A DNA stretch of 64,000 nt, taken from assembly GCA_002375495.1 (NCBI GenBank), contig DFLU01000004.1, positions 62,001 through 126,000 of the forward strand. Direction: 5' to 3'. Shown piece by piece: positions 7,850 through 16,091 of the stretch. This stretch comes from Flavobacteriaceae bacterium UBA3611 (GTDB lineage Bacteria; Bacteroidota; Bacteroidia; Flavobacteriales; Flavobacteriaceae). A program made the position numbers and the translations under genes. Every line of letters begins with the position of its first letter. Position 1 is the stretch's first letter. Under the pieces are notes generated by a model that worked only from the letters and a program-made list of their open reading frames with translations, was not told where the DNA came from and did no database searches.

Positions 7850-10603
7850 ATGGCTGAAACAAAAACAATGAGGCTGAGCAAAGTATTGCGCGAATTCAAT
7901 ATCTCGCTAGATCGTGCCGTGGAATTTTTAGGTTCCAAGGGTTATGAGGTGGAGGCACGTCCTACCACCAAGATCTCTGGTGAAGAATACGAAGCGCTAT
8001 TTGAAGAATTTCAGACAGATAAAAGTAAGAAAGTTGCTTCTAAAGAAGTAGGTGAAGAAAAGCGTAAAGAGAAAGAAGAGTTGCGCCTAGAACGCGAACG
8101 CGAGCTAGAAGAAAAAGAACAAAAAGCCGAAGCCAAAAAGGTCGTAAAAGCCGAAGCCAAAATTGAAGGCTTAAAGCAAGTTGGTAAAATCGACTTAGAT
8201 AAAAAGGGCAAGGTTGTAAAAGAAGAGAAGCCTGCTCCAGCCGAAGCAGAAAAAGAAGAAGAGGTGGTGAAGAAGGAGGAACCTGCGAAAGCAGCTCCTG
8301 TGAAAGAAGAACCTGCGCCAGCTGTTGCTGAAAAGAAAGAGGGAAAAGCTCCAGAAAAGAAGAAAGAAACAGCTGCGAAAGAAGTAGCCGCAGAAGAAGC
8401 ACCGAAAAAAGAAGTTGCCAAAAAGGAGGAAGCCAAAACAGAAGAAGCTGGTGAAGCGAGTCTGGGCAATGATGTTGTAGAGACTAATTACAAAAAATTA
8501 GACGGTCCTAACTTTACAGGTAAGAAGATTGATCTTTCCCAGTTTAAAAAACCGGAGAAGAAAAAACCTGCTAAATCAGACGACAAAGAAAAAAGAGGGC
8601 GTAGAAGACGAATTAGCAAGGGCCCAGGCACAAGCGGTGGGTACAGCAATAACCGAGGTAAAGGCAGAGGGCGTTCTAATACTCCTAAAGAAGAGCCTAC
8701 CGAAGAAGAAATCCAAAAACAAGTACGCGAAACCCTAGAAAAATTACAAGGGAAATCGTCTAAAGGAAAAGGTGCAAAATACCGTCGTGAAAAGCGAGAT
8801 AGCCACCGCCAAAAGTCTGAAGACGAACTCGCACAGCAAGAATTAGATAGCAAGTTGCTGAAAGTAACCGAATTTGTTACGGTAAGTGAAGTTGCTACCA
8901 TGATGGATGTTCCCGTTACCAACGTTATTTCAGCTTGTATGTCGCTTGGGATGATGGTAACCATGAACCAACGACTTGATGCTGAAACGTTGAGCATTGT
9001 TGCTGAAGAATTTGGTTATGAAGTTGAATTCGTAACAGCAGATATTGAAGAGTCTAAATTTGAAGATGAAGATGCGCCAGAAGATTTAGAGCCAAGAGCT
9101 CCTATCGTAACGGTAATGGGTCACGTAGACCACGGTAAAACATCGCTGCTAGATTATATTCGTGAAGAGAATGTAATTGCTGGTGAAAGTGGTGGAATTA
9201 CACAGCACATTGGTGCTTACGGAGTTCAGTTAGAAAACGGACAAAAAATAGCGTTCCTAGATACACCTGGTCACGAAGCGTTTACGGCCATGCGTGCAAG
9301 GGGTGCCCAAGTTACCGACCTTGCAATTATCGTAGTGGCGGCAGACGACGATATCATGCCGCAAACAAAAGAGGCAATCAGTCATGCGCAAGCTGCGGGT
9401 GTTCCAATCGTGTTCGCTATCAACAAAATTGATAAGCCAACGGCAAACCCCGATAAGATTAAAGAAGGTTTGGCACAAATGAACCTTTTAGTAGAAGATT
9501 GGGGAGGAAAAATCCAGTCCCATGATATTTCAGCTAAAACGGGTGAGGGCGTAAAAGAACTGCTCGAAAAAGTATTGTTAGAAGCCGAATTGTTAGAGCT
9601 GAAGGCAAATCCTGATAGACAGGCCAACGGTACCGTAGTAGAAGCATTCCTTGACAAAGGTCGTGGATATGTTTCTACCATTTTGGTGCAGGGAGGTACA
9701 CTTGAAATTGGAGATTATGTGTTGGCTGGGCAGCATAGCGGTAAAATTAAGGCGATGCAGGATGAGCGTGGTAAGAACATTAAGCAGGCAGGTCCGTCAA
9801 CCCCTGTTTCGATTCTTGGTCTTGATGGTGCGCCACAGGCTGGAGACAAGTTTAATGTGTTTGAAGATGAGCGTGAAGCCAAAGATATTGCGACCAAACG
9901 TACCCAATTGCAACGTGAGCAATCTGTTAGAACGCAGCGTCACATTACATTAGATGAAATTGGACGCCGAATTGCACTAGGCGACTTTAAAGAATTGAAT
10001 ATTATCCTGAAAGGGGATGTAGATGGTTCGGTAGAAGCCTTGACAGATTCGTTCCAGAAATTGTCTACAGACGAAATTCAAGTAAACATTATCCATAAAG
10101 CAGTTGGACCTATTACTGAAAGCGATGTGTTATTAGCATCTGCTTCTGACGCGATCATTATTGGGTTTAACGTGCGCCCAATGGGGAACGCACGACAGAT
10201 AGCCGACAAGGAAGAAATCGATATCCGAACCTATTCTATTATTTACGCGGCGATCAACGACCTGAAAGATGCGATGGAAGGTATGTTGTCTCCAGAGATG
10301 AAAGAAGAGATTACTGGTACTGCAGAAATACGCGAAACTTTCAAGATTTCGAAAGTGGGAACTATTGCAGGTTGTATGGTAACCAGCGGAAAAATTATTC
10401 GAAACAACGGTATTCGTTTAATTCGCGAAGGGGTTGTCGTGTTCACTGGAGAATTAGAATCGCTAAAACGTTTCAAAGACGACGTGAAAGAAGTGGCGAA
10501 AGGCTACGATTGTGGTATCCAGATCAAGAATTACAACGATATTCAAGTTAATGATATCATCGAAGGCTTCCAGGAAGTAGCGGTGAAGAAAAAGTTGAAA
10601 TAA
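7850..10603 (+). CDS. infB: Translation initiation factor IF-2
   Basis: 917 residues. A short N-terminal helical domain (1-60) is followed by a long Lys/Glu/Ala/Pro-rich linker (about 60-340). Then come the IF2_N domain (about 345-400), the GTPase core with GHVDHGKT (424-431), DTPGHEAF and NKID (from about 525), and the domain II-III-IV C-terminal half that binds fMet-tRNA. It promotes GTP-dependent joining of initiator tRNA and ribosomal subunits. The linker is low-complexity and explains spurious Ser/Phe-rich reading frames on the opposite strand. Last gene of the rimP-nusA-infB operon, followed by a strong terminator. Confidence 0.97.
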   Translation: MAETKTMRLSKVLREFNISLDRAVEFLGSKGYEVEARPTTKISGEEYEALFEEFQTDKSKKVASKEVGEEKRKEKEELRLERERELEEKEQKAEAKKVVKAEAKIEGLKQVGKIDLDKKGKVVKEEKPAPAEAEKEEEVVKKEEPAKAAPVKEEPAPAVAEKKEGKAPEKKKETAAKEVAAEEAPKKEVAKKEEAKTEEAGEASLGNDVVETNYKKLDGPNFTGKKIDLSQFKKPEKKKPAKSDDKEKRGRRRRISKGPGTSGGYSNNRGKGRGRSNTPKEEPTEEEIQKQVRETLEKLQGKSSKGKGAKYRREKRDSHRQKSEDELAQQELDSKLLKVTEFVTVSEVATMMDVPVTNVISACMSLGMMVTMNQRLDAETLSIVAEEFGYEVEFVTADIEESKFEDEDAPEDLEPRAPIVTVMGHVDHGKTSLLDYIREENVIAGESGGITQHIGAYGVQLENGQKIAFLDTPGHEAFTAMRARGAQVTDLAIIVVAADDDIMPQTKEAISHAQAAGVPIVFAINKIDKPTANPDKIKEGLAQMNLLVEDWGGKIQSHDISAKTGEGVKELLEKVLLEAELLELKANPDRQANGTVVEAFLDKGRGYVSTILVQGGTLEIGDYVLAGQHSGKIKAMQDERGKNIKQAGPSTPVSILGLDGAPQAGDKFNVFEDEREAKDIATKRTQLQREQSVRTQRHITLDEIGRRIALGDFKELNIILKGDVDGSVEALTDSFQKLSTDEIQVNIIHKAVGPITESDVLLASASDAIIIGFNVRPMGNARQIADKEEIDIRTYSIIYAAINDLKDAMEGMLSPEMKEEITGTAEIRETFKISKVGTIAGCMVTSGKIIRNNGIRLIREGVVVFTGELESLKRFKDDVKEVAKGYDCGIQIKNYNDIQVNDIIEGFQEVAVKKKLK

Positions 10604-10625
10604 TATCGACTAAAATAAATAATAG

Positions 10626-10659
10626 AACGGTTCTCAATTTTTTGGGAGCCGTTTTTTTT
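10626..10659 (+). terminator. Rho-independent terminator after infB
   Basis: AACGGTTCTC (10626-10635) pairs with GGGAGCCGTT (10644-10653) using two G-U pairs, followed by eight T. It lies 22 bases after the infB stop. Confidence 0.88.
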
Positions 10660-10660
10660 G

Positions 10661-10842
10661 TGGGTTGCTGGGTGTTGGAAGCGTGAAGCGGGAAGTTGGA
10701 AGTTGGAAGTTGGAGGTTGGATGCTGGAGGCTGGATGCTTGGTGTTGGATCTTGGAAGCTGGAAGTTAGAGGCTGGATGCTGGATGCTGGGTGCTGGGTG
10801 CTGGGTGCTGGGAGTTGGAAGCTGGAAGTTTGAAGCTGGAGG
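10661..10842 (+). repeat. Heptamer tandem array, 26 units, consensus YTGGADG
   Basis: The 182 bases divide into 26 consecutive 7-mers with no insertion or deletion, beginning TGGGTTG, CTGGGTG, TTGGAAG and ending TTTGAAG, CTGGAGG. Positions 2-4 and 7 are almost invariant (TGG and G); position 1 alternates C/T, and positions 5 and 6 vary among A, G and T. The + strand is nearly free of C except at unit position 1. A 7-base unit is not a codon multiple, so reading frames through it give artefact repeats. It begins directly after the infB terminator. Comparable heptamer arrays (STRR) are known from cyanobacteria. Confidence 0.93.
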
Positions 10843-10905
10843 TTTTGAGGCAGAAAATTATTATAAATATTTATGTCTAACGTATAACGCCATTTAGATA
10901 TTTTT
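10843..10905. other. Intergenic spacer between two heptamer arrays
   Basis: A 63-base AT-rich stretch with no reading frame, hairpin or promoter that I can support. It separates the YTGGADG array from the CTACTCA array. Confidence 0.5.
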
Positions 10906-10940
10906 CTACTCACTACTCACTACTCACTACTCACTACTTG
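10906..10940 (+). repeat. Second heptamer array (CTACTCA x4 plus a diverged unit)
   Basis: Four exact CTACTCA units (10906-10933) are followed by CTACTTG. It runs into the 39-bp direct repeats, which also contain the CACTACT word, so the two repeat types are interleaved. Confidence 0.9.
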
Positions 10941-11009
10941 TCACACTGAGCGCAGTCGAAGTGCACTACCCACTACTTGTCACACTGAGCGGAGTCGAAG
11001 TGCACTACT
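10932..11009 (+). repeat. Two 39-bp direct repeats carrying the dispersed CTGAGCGCAGTCGAAG element
   Basis: Unit 1 (10932-10970) and unit 2 (10971-11009) both start CACTACTTGTCACACTGAGC and differ internally by one base (C at 10952, G at 10991), plus the final bases. Each holds the core CTGAGCGSAGTCGAAG. A 25-nt stretch of unit 1 (10939-10963) is found exactly, in reverse complement, at 25796-25820. The units end six bases before the SPOR gene stop. Confidence 0.92.
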
Positions 11010-11014
11010 CAAAT

Positions 11015-11404
11015 CTACCGACTTGGTTTCAGGATAAAAGCTTCAGAAAACTTCTTTTTTATCTCTAGTAGGGCGCGGTCGGCTTCAATCCTGCTAGCAA
11101 AATCGCCTGCCCATACCTTGTAATTGGGGGTTTCATACTCTAACGCTACTGGCCAAGCATCAAATGAGCCTCTATACCGACTAATGGCCGAATTGGCCCT
11201 GTTTAGTTCACCAGAGTAAATCTGTATGGTCCATCCACTTCCTAACTTGTTCTCTTTTTCGAGCTTCTTTTTCAGCGTGAGCAATTCAGGGATTTTACTG
11301 TCTTGGTTTACGGTAACTGTGGCTTGTTGGGCGAAGGAAATTTCCGCAGAAAAAACAATTAAAATGCTGACTATTAATAACTTGAAAGGATGAATGCTTC
11401 TCAT
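11015..11404 (-). CDS. Secreted SPOR-domain protein
   Basis: 129 residues from ATG 11404. A longer reading from 11425 would begin inside the predicted -7 element (11423-11430), so the shorter start is preferred. A signal peptide (about 1-27, ending SFAQ) is followed by a SPOR fold over the last ~75 residues, beginning GSGWTIQIYSG and including YKVWAGDFASRIEADRAL. SPOR domains bind denuded peptidoglycan glycan strands, usually at division sites. Acts in the periplasm. It is transcribed alone and diverges from the respiratory operon. Confidence 0.87.
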   Translation of the reverse strand: MRSIHPFKLLIVSILIVFSAEISFAQQATVTVNQDSKIPELLTLKKKLEKENKLGSGWTIQIYSGELNRANSAISRYRGSFDAWPVALEYETPNYKVWAGDFASRIEADRALLEIKKKFSEAFILKPSR

Positions 11405-11422
11405 GGTGTTTGTGTATAGGTG

Positions 11423-11430
11423 CAAAGGTA
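11423..11430 (-). promoter_or_regulatory. Predicted -7 element for the SPOR gene
   Basis: Read on the minus strand, TACCTTTG matches TAnnTTTG and lies 19 bases upstream of the ATG at 11404. No clear TTG was seen at the expected distance. Confidence 0.5.
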
Positions 11431-11528
11431 AAAGTTAATAACATTGCAGAAGCTGTTTTTATTATTTAGAATTAGTATAAATTAGTGATTAACACTTTAT
11501 TTAGATTTCTAAAATTGTTCAATATGCG

Positions 11529-11536
11529 TACTTTTG
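11529..11536 (+). promoter_or_regulatory. Predicted -7 element of the act-cox operon
   Basis: TACTTTTG matches TAnnTTTG. It implies a leader of about 85 nt before actA. That leader contains a small hairpin (TACCGA 11557-11562 with TCGGTA 11572-11577). No well-spaced -33 TTG was found, so this is a moderate call. Confidence 0.5.
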
Positions 11537-11627
11537 CACAGTTATTTATGGTGCGTTACCGACACTAAGTTTCGGTAGGTATATAACCAATTACGTGCCA
11601 AACTATTGCCAATAATTAACCATTAGT

Positions 11628-12962
11628 ATGCAAAAGGTGAAGTTTACAAATCTACCCTCAATAGTATCTCTCGTACTGTTGGCAGTCCTGCTAACTTTCT
11701 CAACCCAAATTTCGGCTCAAGATTCAACTGCTACGGCAGCTGCAGATGCTGCAGCGGCTACACCAGCTGCTTCAGGAGTTGGAGATGCAGAGGCTGGTAA
11801 AGCATTGTTTAACTCCAATTGTGCAGCTTGTCATAAGTTGTATAAAAAGGCTACGGGTCCTGCGTTGTTTGGGGTTTCTAAAAAATATGACCGCGAATGG
11901 TTGTACAAATGGATTAAGAATAGCGCCGAGCTAATTGCTTCTGGAGATTCTAAAGCCATTGCTATTTGGGAAGAATACAACAAGTCGCCAATGACGGCCT
12001 TTCCTGGCTTGAGCAATACAGATATTGATAACATATTAGCATATACCGATACTGAGAAATCGACACCCGCGCCTACCGATGTTACTGCAACTTCTGCTAC
12101 GGGAGGTGGAGACGGCGTATCAAACAACATTATCCTAGGTGCTTTGGCACTTGTGTTCTTGTTGTTAATTGTAATGCTGGTTTTGGTAAACGGAACTTTG
12201 AAAAAAATTGCTGCTGCCAACGGTGTTGTTTATGAAGAAAAAGAAAAGCGAACGCCTATTTGGAGAGCTTTTGTAGAGAACCAATTTTTAGTGTTGATTT
12301 CAGCTATTTTGTTATTGCTTACTGCAGGATATTTTATGTATGGGTACTTTATGCAAGTAGGGGTAGACCAAGGGTATGCTCCTGTACAGCCTATACATTA
12401 CTCACACAGAATTCACGCAGGAGAGAACCAAATCGATTGTAAGTACTGTCACTCATCTGCAAGAAAGAGTAAGCATTCTGGAATTCCGTCATTAAATGTA
12501 TGTATGAACTGCCACAAAAACATTGCTGAGGTTTCTGAAGATACCTACGCAATGGGGAAAGAAGAATATGGAGTAGATTACAATGCAGAGATTAAAAAAC
12601 TATACAAAGCCGTTGGTTGGGATGAGACGACTCAAAGCTATACGGGTGAAACCGAACCGGTGAAATGGATTCGGATCCATAACCTGCCAGACTTTGCGTA
12701 TTTTAACCACTCACAACACGTAACGGTGGCTGGGGTTGATTGCCAAACATGTCACGGACCGGTTGAGGAAATGGAGATTATGTCTCAATACTCGCCGCTA
12801 ACCATGGGGTGGTGTATTAACTGTCACCGTGAGACCAATGTGAATGTGGCAGGAAACGAATATTACAAAGAAATTCACGAACAGCTTTCGAAGAAATATG
12901 GTGTAGACCAGCTAACAGCTGCTCAAATGGGTGGATTGGAATGTGGTAAGTGCCACTACTAA
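11628..12962 (+). CDS. actA: Alternative complex III subunit ActA, hexaheme cytochrome c (monoheme domain fused to pentaheme domain)
   Basis: 444 residues. A signal peptide (1-30) precedes a class I monoheme cytochrome c domain with CAACH (65-69). After an Ala/Thr/Gly linker there are two hydrophobic helices (about 168-188 and 219-242). The second part is the ActA pentaheme domain: CKYCH (271), CMNCH (292), CQTCH (372), CINCH (396) and CGKCH (439). In the characterised complexes ActA relays electrons from the Fe-S subunit to ActE or the oxidase; the extra N-terminal heme gives six in one polypeptide. First gene of the act-cox operon, 28 bases before actB. Confidence 0.94.
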   Translation: MQKVKFTNLPSIVSLVLLAVLLTFSTQISAQDSTATAAADAAAATPAASGVGDAEAGKALFNSNCAACHKLYKKATGPALFGVSKKYDREWLYKWIKNSAELIASGDSKAIAIWEEYNKSPMTAFPGLSNTDIDNILAYTDTEKSTPAPTDVTATSATGGGDGVSNNIILGALALVFLLLIVMLVLVNGTLKKIAAANGVVYEEKEKRTPIWRAFVENQFLVLISAILLLLTAGYFMYGYFMQVGVDQGYAPVQPIHYSHRIHAGENQIDCKYCHSSARKSKHSGIPSLNVCMNCHKNIAEVSEDTYAMGKEEYGVDYNAEIKKLYKAVGWDETTQSYTGETEPVKWIRIHNLPDFAYFNHSQHVTVAGVDCQTCHGPVEEMEIMSQYSPLTMGWCINCHRETNVNVAGNEYYKEIHEQLSKKYGVDQLTAAQMGGLECGKCHY

Positions 12963-12990
12963 AATTGAATATACTATTTCAGATAAGACT

Positions 12991-15900
12991 ATGACATCAA
13001 ACAAGAAATACTGGAAAAGTGTTGAAGAACTGAAAGAAGACAGTTCTATTGTTGAAACTTTGCAACAAAATGAATTTGTGGAGCCTATCCCCACAGACGA
13101 GTTTTTGGGCAATAAAGAAACCCTTGAGGCTTCTTCGACCACACGTCGCGATTTCTTAAAGTACGTAGGGTTTTCTACAGCAGCGGCTTCATTGGCTGCA
13201 TGTGAAGGCCCTGTGATTAAATCGATTCCTTATGTGGTCGCTCCAGACGAAATCGTTCCTGGTGTGGCTAATTATTATGCCACTACCATGGCAGATGGTT
13301 TCGATTTTGCCAATGTATTGGTGAAAACCCGTGAAGGTCGCCCAATCAAGATTGAAAGAAATGACCTTTCGAAAAACGGTGGAAGTGTAAATGCAAGAGT
13401 GCATGCTTCTGTATTGTCTATGTACGACAAGAACCGTCTTCAAAATCCGATGGTCGACAAAAAAGAGGTGACGTGGAGTGAGTTTGACACTGCCGTAGCC
13501 CAGAAAATGAATGAAATGGCAGGTAAGGATGTTGTGTTGTTAACACAAACATTCGCAAGTCCGTCCACTTCAAAATTGATTAAAGAATTTACCGCAAAGT
13601 ATCCAAATGTGCGTCATGTAATTTATGACGCTGTTTCTTCTTCTGAAGCACTGGACGCTTTTCAAAATAAATACGGAACAAGAGCATTGCCAGATTACGA
13701 TTTCAATAAGGCAGAGGTAATTGTTTCAGTTGGTGCCGATTTTCTAGGCGACTGGCAAGGTGGTGGCTATGAAGCTGGTTATGCCAAAGGGCGTATTCCG
13801 AAGAACGGAAAAATGAGTAAGCACTACCAGTTTGAAGCTAATATGAGTATTTCTGGTGCTAATGCCGATGTGCGTGTACCGGTTACTCCGTCACAGCAAA
13901 TGAAAGTTTTACAGGCCTTAACCGGCGGAAGCGCTTCTGGGTTGCCAGAAAATGTGGCTGCTGCTGTTGCTAAGGCGAAAGCCCATCTACAAAAGGCAGG
14001 AAGCAAAGGTGTGGTTGTTACATCATTACCTGATGTACAGGCCCAAACCATGGCGTTAAATTACAATGCAAATAGCGTTGTGATGGATACTGCTAAGCCT
14101 AGAATGACTTCAATGGGAAGTACACAAGAAGTTACCAATGTAATGAATGGGGTAACTACTGGAAGTGTAAAAGGACTGATTACTGTTGGGGTAGACCCGG
14201 TGTATTCATTTCCACATCCTAAGTTTGCAGAAGCCTATGAAAATCTAGAGATGACATTGGCTTTTTCTATGAAGCCAGATGCAACGGCAAGTGCTGCTAA
14301 ATTGGTTGCAGCTACACCACATTACCTAGAATCTTGGGGTGACGTGCAGTTGAAAAAAGGAACTTTCAGCATCGTGCAGCCTACCATCCGTACATTGTTC
14401 AACACACGACAGTTTCAAGATTGTCTGGTGCGATGGACAGGAAATGGTGATAAAAAGTACTACGATTATTTAAAAGAATTTATAGAAGGTTCGGTTCTGG
14501 GCGCAGGCTCGTGGAATCAAGCCGTTCATGATGGTGTTTTTGAAAGCAGCGCTTCTCTAACTACAGACGCTGATACCACTAACAGTAGCGAATTACAATT
14601 AGAGTCTTCTACCTCAAACGGTGCGAAGATTGATCCTGTACAAGAAAATAAAGAGGGTATGGAGCTCACGCTTTATACCAAAACAGGTCTAGGTAGCGGT
14701 AATCAAGCTAATAACCCATGGTTGCAAGAATTACCTGACCCAATTACAAGAGCTACTTGGGACAATTATGTAACTATTTCTGCCGCAGATGCAGAAGCGA
14801 TGGGTATTGAGAATGAAAATGTTGCCAATGGCGGATTGGACGGAAGTTACGTAAATGTAACCGTGAATGGTGTTACTATTGAAAATGTTCCTGCCTTAAT
14901 CCAGCCAGGACAAGCGAAAGGTTCTATAGGATTGGCATTAGGATACGGTCAGACGGCCGGAATCCAAGAAGAAATGCAGACGGGAGTTAACGCGTATCAA
15001 TTGTACAGCGGCTTTAAGTCGGTACAAATGGGCGTTACGCTTGAAAAAGCACCGGGAATGCATGAATTTGCATGCGTTCAGTTGCACAATACCATGATGG
15101 GTCGGGATATTATTAAAGAGACTACTCTTGAAATATTCAATACAAAAGATGTTCATTATTGGAATGCGGTTCCTGAGGTTTCTAAAGATCATCAAGAAAT
15201 ACCGGTTACATCTCCAGATGCCGACCTTTGGACAAGTTTTGACCGCTCTGTAGGGCATCATTTCAACTTGTCAATCGACTTAAATGCTTGTACAGGTTGT
15301 GGGGCATGTGTGATTGCTTGCCACGCAGAAAACAATGTGCCAGTAGTTGGTAAAGATGAAATGCGTAAGAGTCGTGACATGCACTGGTTACGTATTGATA
15401 GGTATTATTCTTCGGAAGACACCTTTGAATCTGATTTAGAAAAGAAAGAGAATATCTCTGGATTGGGAAGTTCACTTTCTGAATATGGCGAAATGGAAAA
15501 TCCAGCTGCGAATCCGCAAGTGGCCTTCCAGCCTGTAATGTGTCAGCACTGTAACCACGCTCCTTGTGAGACGGTTTGTCCGGTAGCTGCTACAAGTCAC
15601 GGTCGCCAAGGGCAAAATCATATGGCGTACAATCGCTGTGTGGGTACAAGATATTGTGCAAATAACTGTCCGTATAAAGTACGTCGTTTTAACTGGTTCT
15701 TATATGCCGAAAACGATGAGTTCGATTACCACATGAACAACGACTTGGGCCGAATGGTATTGAACCCAGATGTTGTGGTACGAAGCCGAGGTGTGATGGA
15801 AAAGTGTTCAATGTGTATACAGATGACACAGAAAACCATTTTAGACGCCAAGCGTGACGGTAGAATGGTGAAAGACGGAGAATTTAAAACCGCTTGTTCG

Positions 15901-16065
15901 GCTGCCTGTGAATCGGGCGCTATTAAGTTCGGGGATATCAACAATGAAGAAAGTGAAATTCACGAATTGAAAGAAGATAAACGTATGTATCACTTGTTAG
16001 CTGCCGTAGGAACAAAACCTAACGTGTTCTATCAAACAAAAGTGAGAAATACAAACGAAGCATAA
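12991..16065 (+). CDS. actB: Alternative complex III iron-sulfur subunit ActB (TAT-exported molybdopterin-oxidoreductase-like)
   Basis: 1024 residues from ATG 12991; an in-frame ATG at 12931 lies within actA and adds 20 residues absent from the usual MTSNKKYWKSVEEL start. Arg52-Arg53 in TTRRDFLK is a twin-arginine signal, and LAAC puts a lipidation Cys at 71. The middle part is the large molybdopterin-oxidoreductase-like fold, which in complex III carries no molybdenum. From Cys767 there is a ferredoxin-type domain with four clusters: CTGCGACVIAC, CQHCNHAPCETVCP, CVGTRYCANNCP and the CSMC/CSAAC pair. It transfers electrons from quinol to ActA on the periplasmic side. Confidence 0.95.
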   Translation: MTSNKKYWKSVEELKEDSSIVETLQQNEFVEPIPTDEFLGNKETLEASSTTRRDFLKYVGFSTAAASLAACEGPVIKSIPYVVAPDEIVPGVANYYATTMADGFDFANVLVKTREGRPIKIERNDLSKNGGSVNARVHASVLSMYDKNRLQNPMVDKKEVTWSEFDTAVAQKMNEMAGKDVVLLTQTFASPSTSKLIKEFTAKYPNVRHVIYDAVSSSEALDAFQNKYGTRALPDYDFNKAEVIVSVGADFLGDWQGGGYEAGYAKGRIPKNGKMSKHYQFEANMSISGANADVRVPVTPSQQMKVLQALTGGSASGLPENVAAAVAKAKAHLQKAGSKGVVVTSLPDVQAQTMALNYNANSVVMDTAKPRMTSMGSTQEVTNVMNGVTTGSVKGLITVGVDPVYSFPHPKFAEAYENLEMTLAFSMKPDATASAAKLVAATPHYLESWGDVQLKKGTFSIVQPTIRTLFNTRQFQDCLVRWTGNGDKKYYDYLKEFIEGSVLGAGSWNQAVHDGVFESSASLTTDADTTNSSELQLESSTSNGAKIDPVQENKEGMELTLYTKTGLGSGNQANNPWLQELPDPITRATWDNYVTISAADAEAMGIENENVANGGLDGSYVNVTVNGVTIENVPALIQPGQAKGSIGLALGYGQTAGIQEEMQTGVNAYQLYSGFKSVQMGVTLEKAPGMHEFACVQLHNTMMGRDIIKETTLEIFNTKDVHYWNAVPEVSKDHQEIPVTSPDADLWTSFDRSVGHHFNLSIDLNACTGCGACVIACHAENNVPVVGKDEMRKSRDMHWLRIDRYYSSEDTFESDLEKKENISGLGSSLSEYGEMENPAANPQVAFQPVMCQHCNHAPCETVCPVAATSHGRQGQNHMAYNRCVGTRYCANNCPYKVRRFNWFLYAENDEFDYHMNNDLGRMVLNPDVVVRSRGVMEKCSMCIQMTQKTILDAKRDGRMVKDGEFKTACSAACESGAIKFGDINNEESEIHELKEDKRMYHLLAAVGTKPNVFYQTKVRNTNEA

Positions 16066-16091
16066 CTAACTAAGTAATAGATTATATAGAT

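Noticed and set aside
8011..8997. Ser/Phe-rich open frames on the minus strand in infB
   Set aside because: They are complementary to the Lys/Glu/Ala/Pro linker of IF-2 and arise from its composition.
10557..10913. Open reading frames on both strands through the heptamer array, encoding Ser/Pro/Gln- or Gly/Trp/Leu-rich repeats
   Set aside because: They result from the 7-base tandem repeat read in a fixed frame; no start context, promoter or family supports them.
10661..11009. CRISPR-like array
   Set aside because: Unit lengths of 7 and 39 without unique spacers, and no cas genes, rule it out.
12991..16065. A true molybdenum oxidoreductase
   Set aside because: The act gene order shows that this is the complex III subunit, in which the homologous fold has no molybdenum cofactor.
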